14,420 bases of DNA. It comes from an uncultured Collinsella sp. GTDB lineage: Bacteria > Actinomycetota > Coriobacteriia > Coriobacteriales > Coriobacteriaceae. Under the pieces are notes generated by a model that saw only the letters and a list, made by a program, of their open reading frames with translations, was not told the origin of the DNA and searched no databases. The DNA lies in NCBI GenBank assembly GCA_902495525.1, contig CABUXL010000038.1:1-14420 (forward strand), read 5' to 3'. Position 1 is the stretch's first letter. Each line of letters opens with the position of its first letter. The position numbers and the translations under genes were made by a program. This document shows, piece after piece, positions 14,360 through 14,420 of this stretch.

Positions 14360-14395
14360 GGCCCCGCCGACCGCTTGCAATCGGTCGGCGGGGCC
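14360..14395. terminator. Perfect 14-bp hairpin beyond the acyltransferase fragment
   Basis: GGCCCCGCCGACCG and CGGTCGGCGGGGCC are perfectly complementary around an 8-nt loop (CTTGCAAT). The stem is very GC-rich, but neither strand has a following T-run, so it is at best a T-poor or Rho-assisted terminator, perhaps for a gene outside the window. The rest of 14314-14420 holds nothing else I can assign. Confidence 0.5.
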
Positions 14396-14420
14396 TGCCG
14401 TTAACCCGTCCCGGTCCGCC

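Overview
The window is a gene-dense, GC-rich, almost wholly plus-strand stretch of bacterial chromosome. Gene order (ftsK end, rodZ, pgsA, cinA/pncC, recA, recX, rny, spoVS, miaB, miaA, hflX) resembles the recA-rny-spoVS-miaB neighbourhood known from Gram-positive bacteria. High GC content, a LexA site of the GAAC-N4-GTTC type, and spoVS next to actinobacterial-looking housekeeping genes suggest the Coriobacteriia (Collinsella or a close relative). That placement is inference from gene order and protein character, not from a database search.

Region 1 (1-4966) is a tightly packed operon: the C-terminal end of an FtsK/SpoIIIE translocase, a RodZ-like membrane protein with a very long disordered linker, YajQ, the ribosomal protein S12 methylthiotransferase RimO, the phospholipid synthase PgsA and a stand-alone CinA C-terminal/PncC amidohydrolase. 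A 9-bp perfect hairpin (4974-4997) closes it.

Region 2 (4967-7075) is recA-recX, the recombinase and its modulator. The recA upstream region carries a well-formed SOS promoter with a perfect LexA palindrome in its spacer. Further upstream lie a second TATAAT hexamer and an array of six TTTGGTC-like repeats spaced 10-12 bp apart, which no ordinary recA annotation explains.

Region 3 (7076-14005) begins with a near-consensus promoter and a leader of about 160 nt containing two hairpins. It then runs through rny (RNase Y), a GHKL-type ATPase of unknown function, spoVS, miaB, miaA and hflX. The last junctions (miaB-miaA and miaA-hflX) both use the overlapping TAATG arrangement. MiaA and MiaB act in sequence on tRNA A37, and RNase Y, SpoVS (predicted Alba-like nucleic-acid binding) and HflX (ribosome-associated GTPase) give the operon an RNA and translation theme. 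The GHKL ATPase sits where B. subtilis carries ymdB.

Region 4 (13990-14420) holds a minus-strand fragment of a DUF1624/HGSNAT-type membrane acyltransferase. It lacks its N-terminal half and overlaps the end of hflX tail to tail. A perfect 14-bp hairpin lies beyond it. No IS element, CRISPR array, tRNA or rRNA was seen. The most promising leads are the phased repeat array before recA, the orphan GHKL ATPase coupled to rny, and the perfect 18-bp palindrome just upstream of spoVS.
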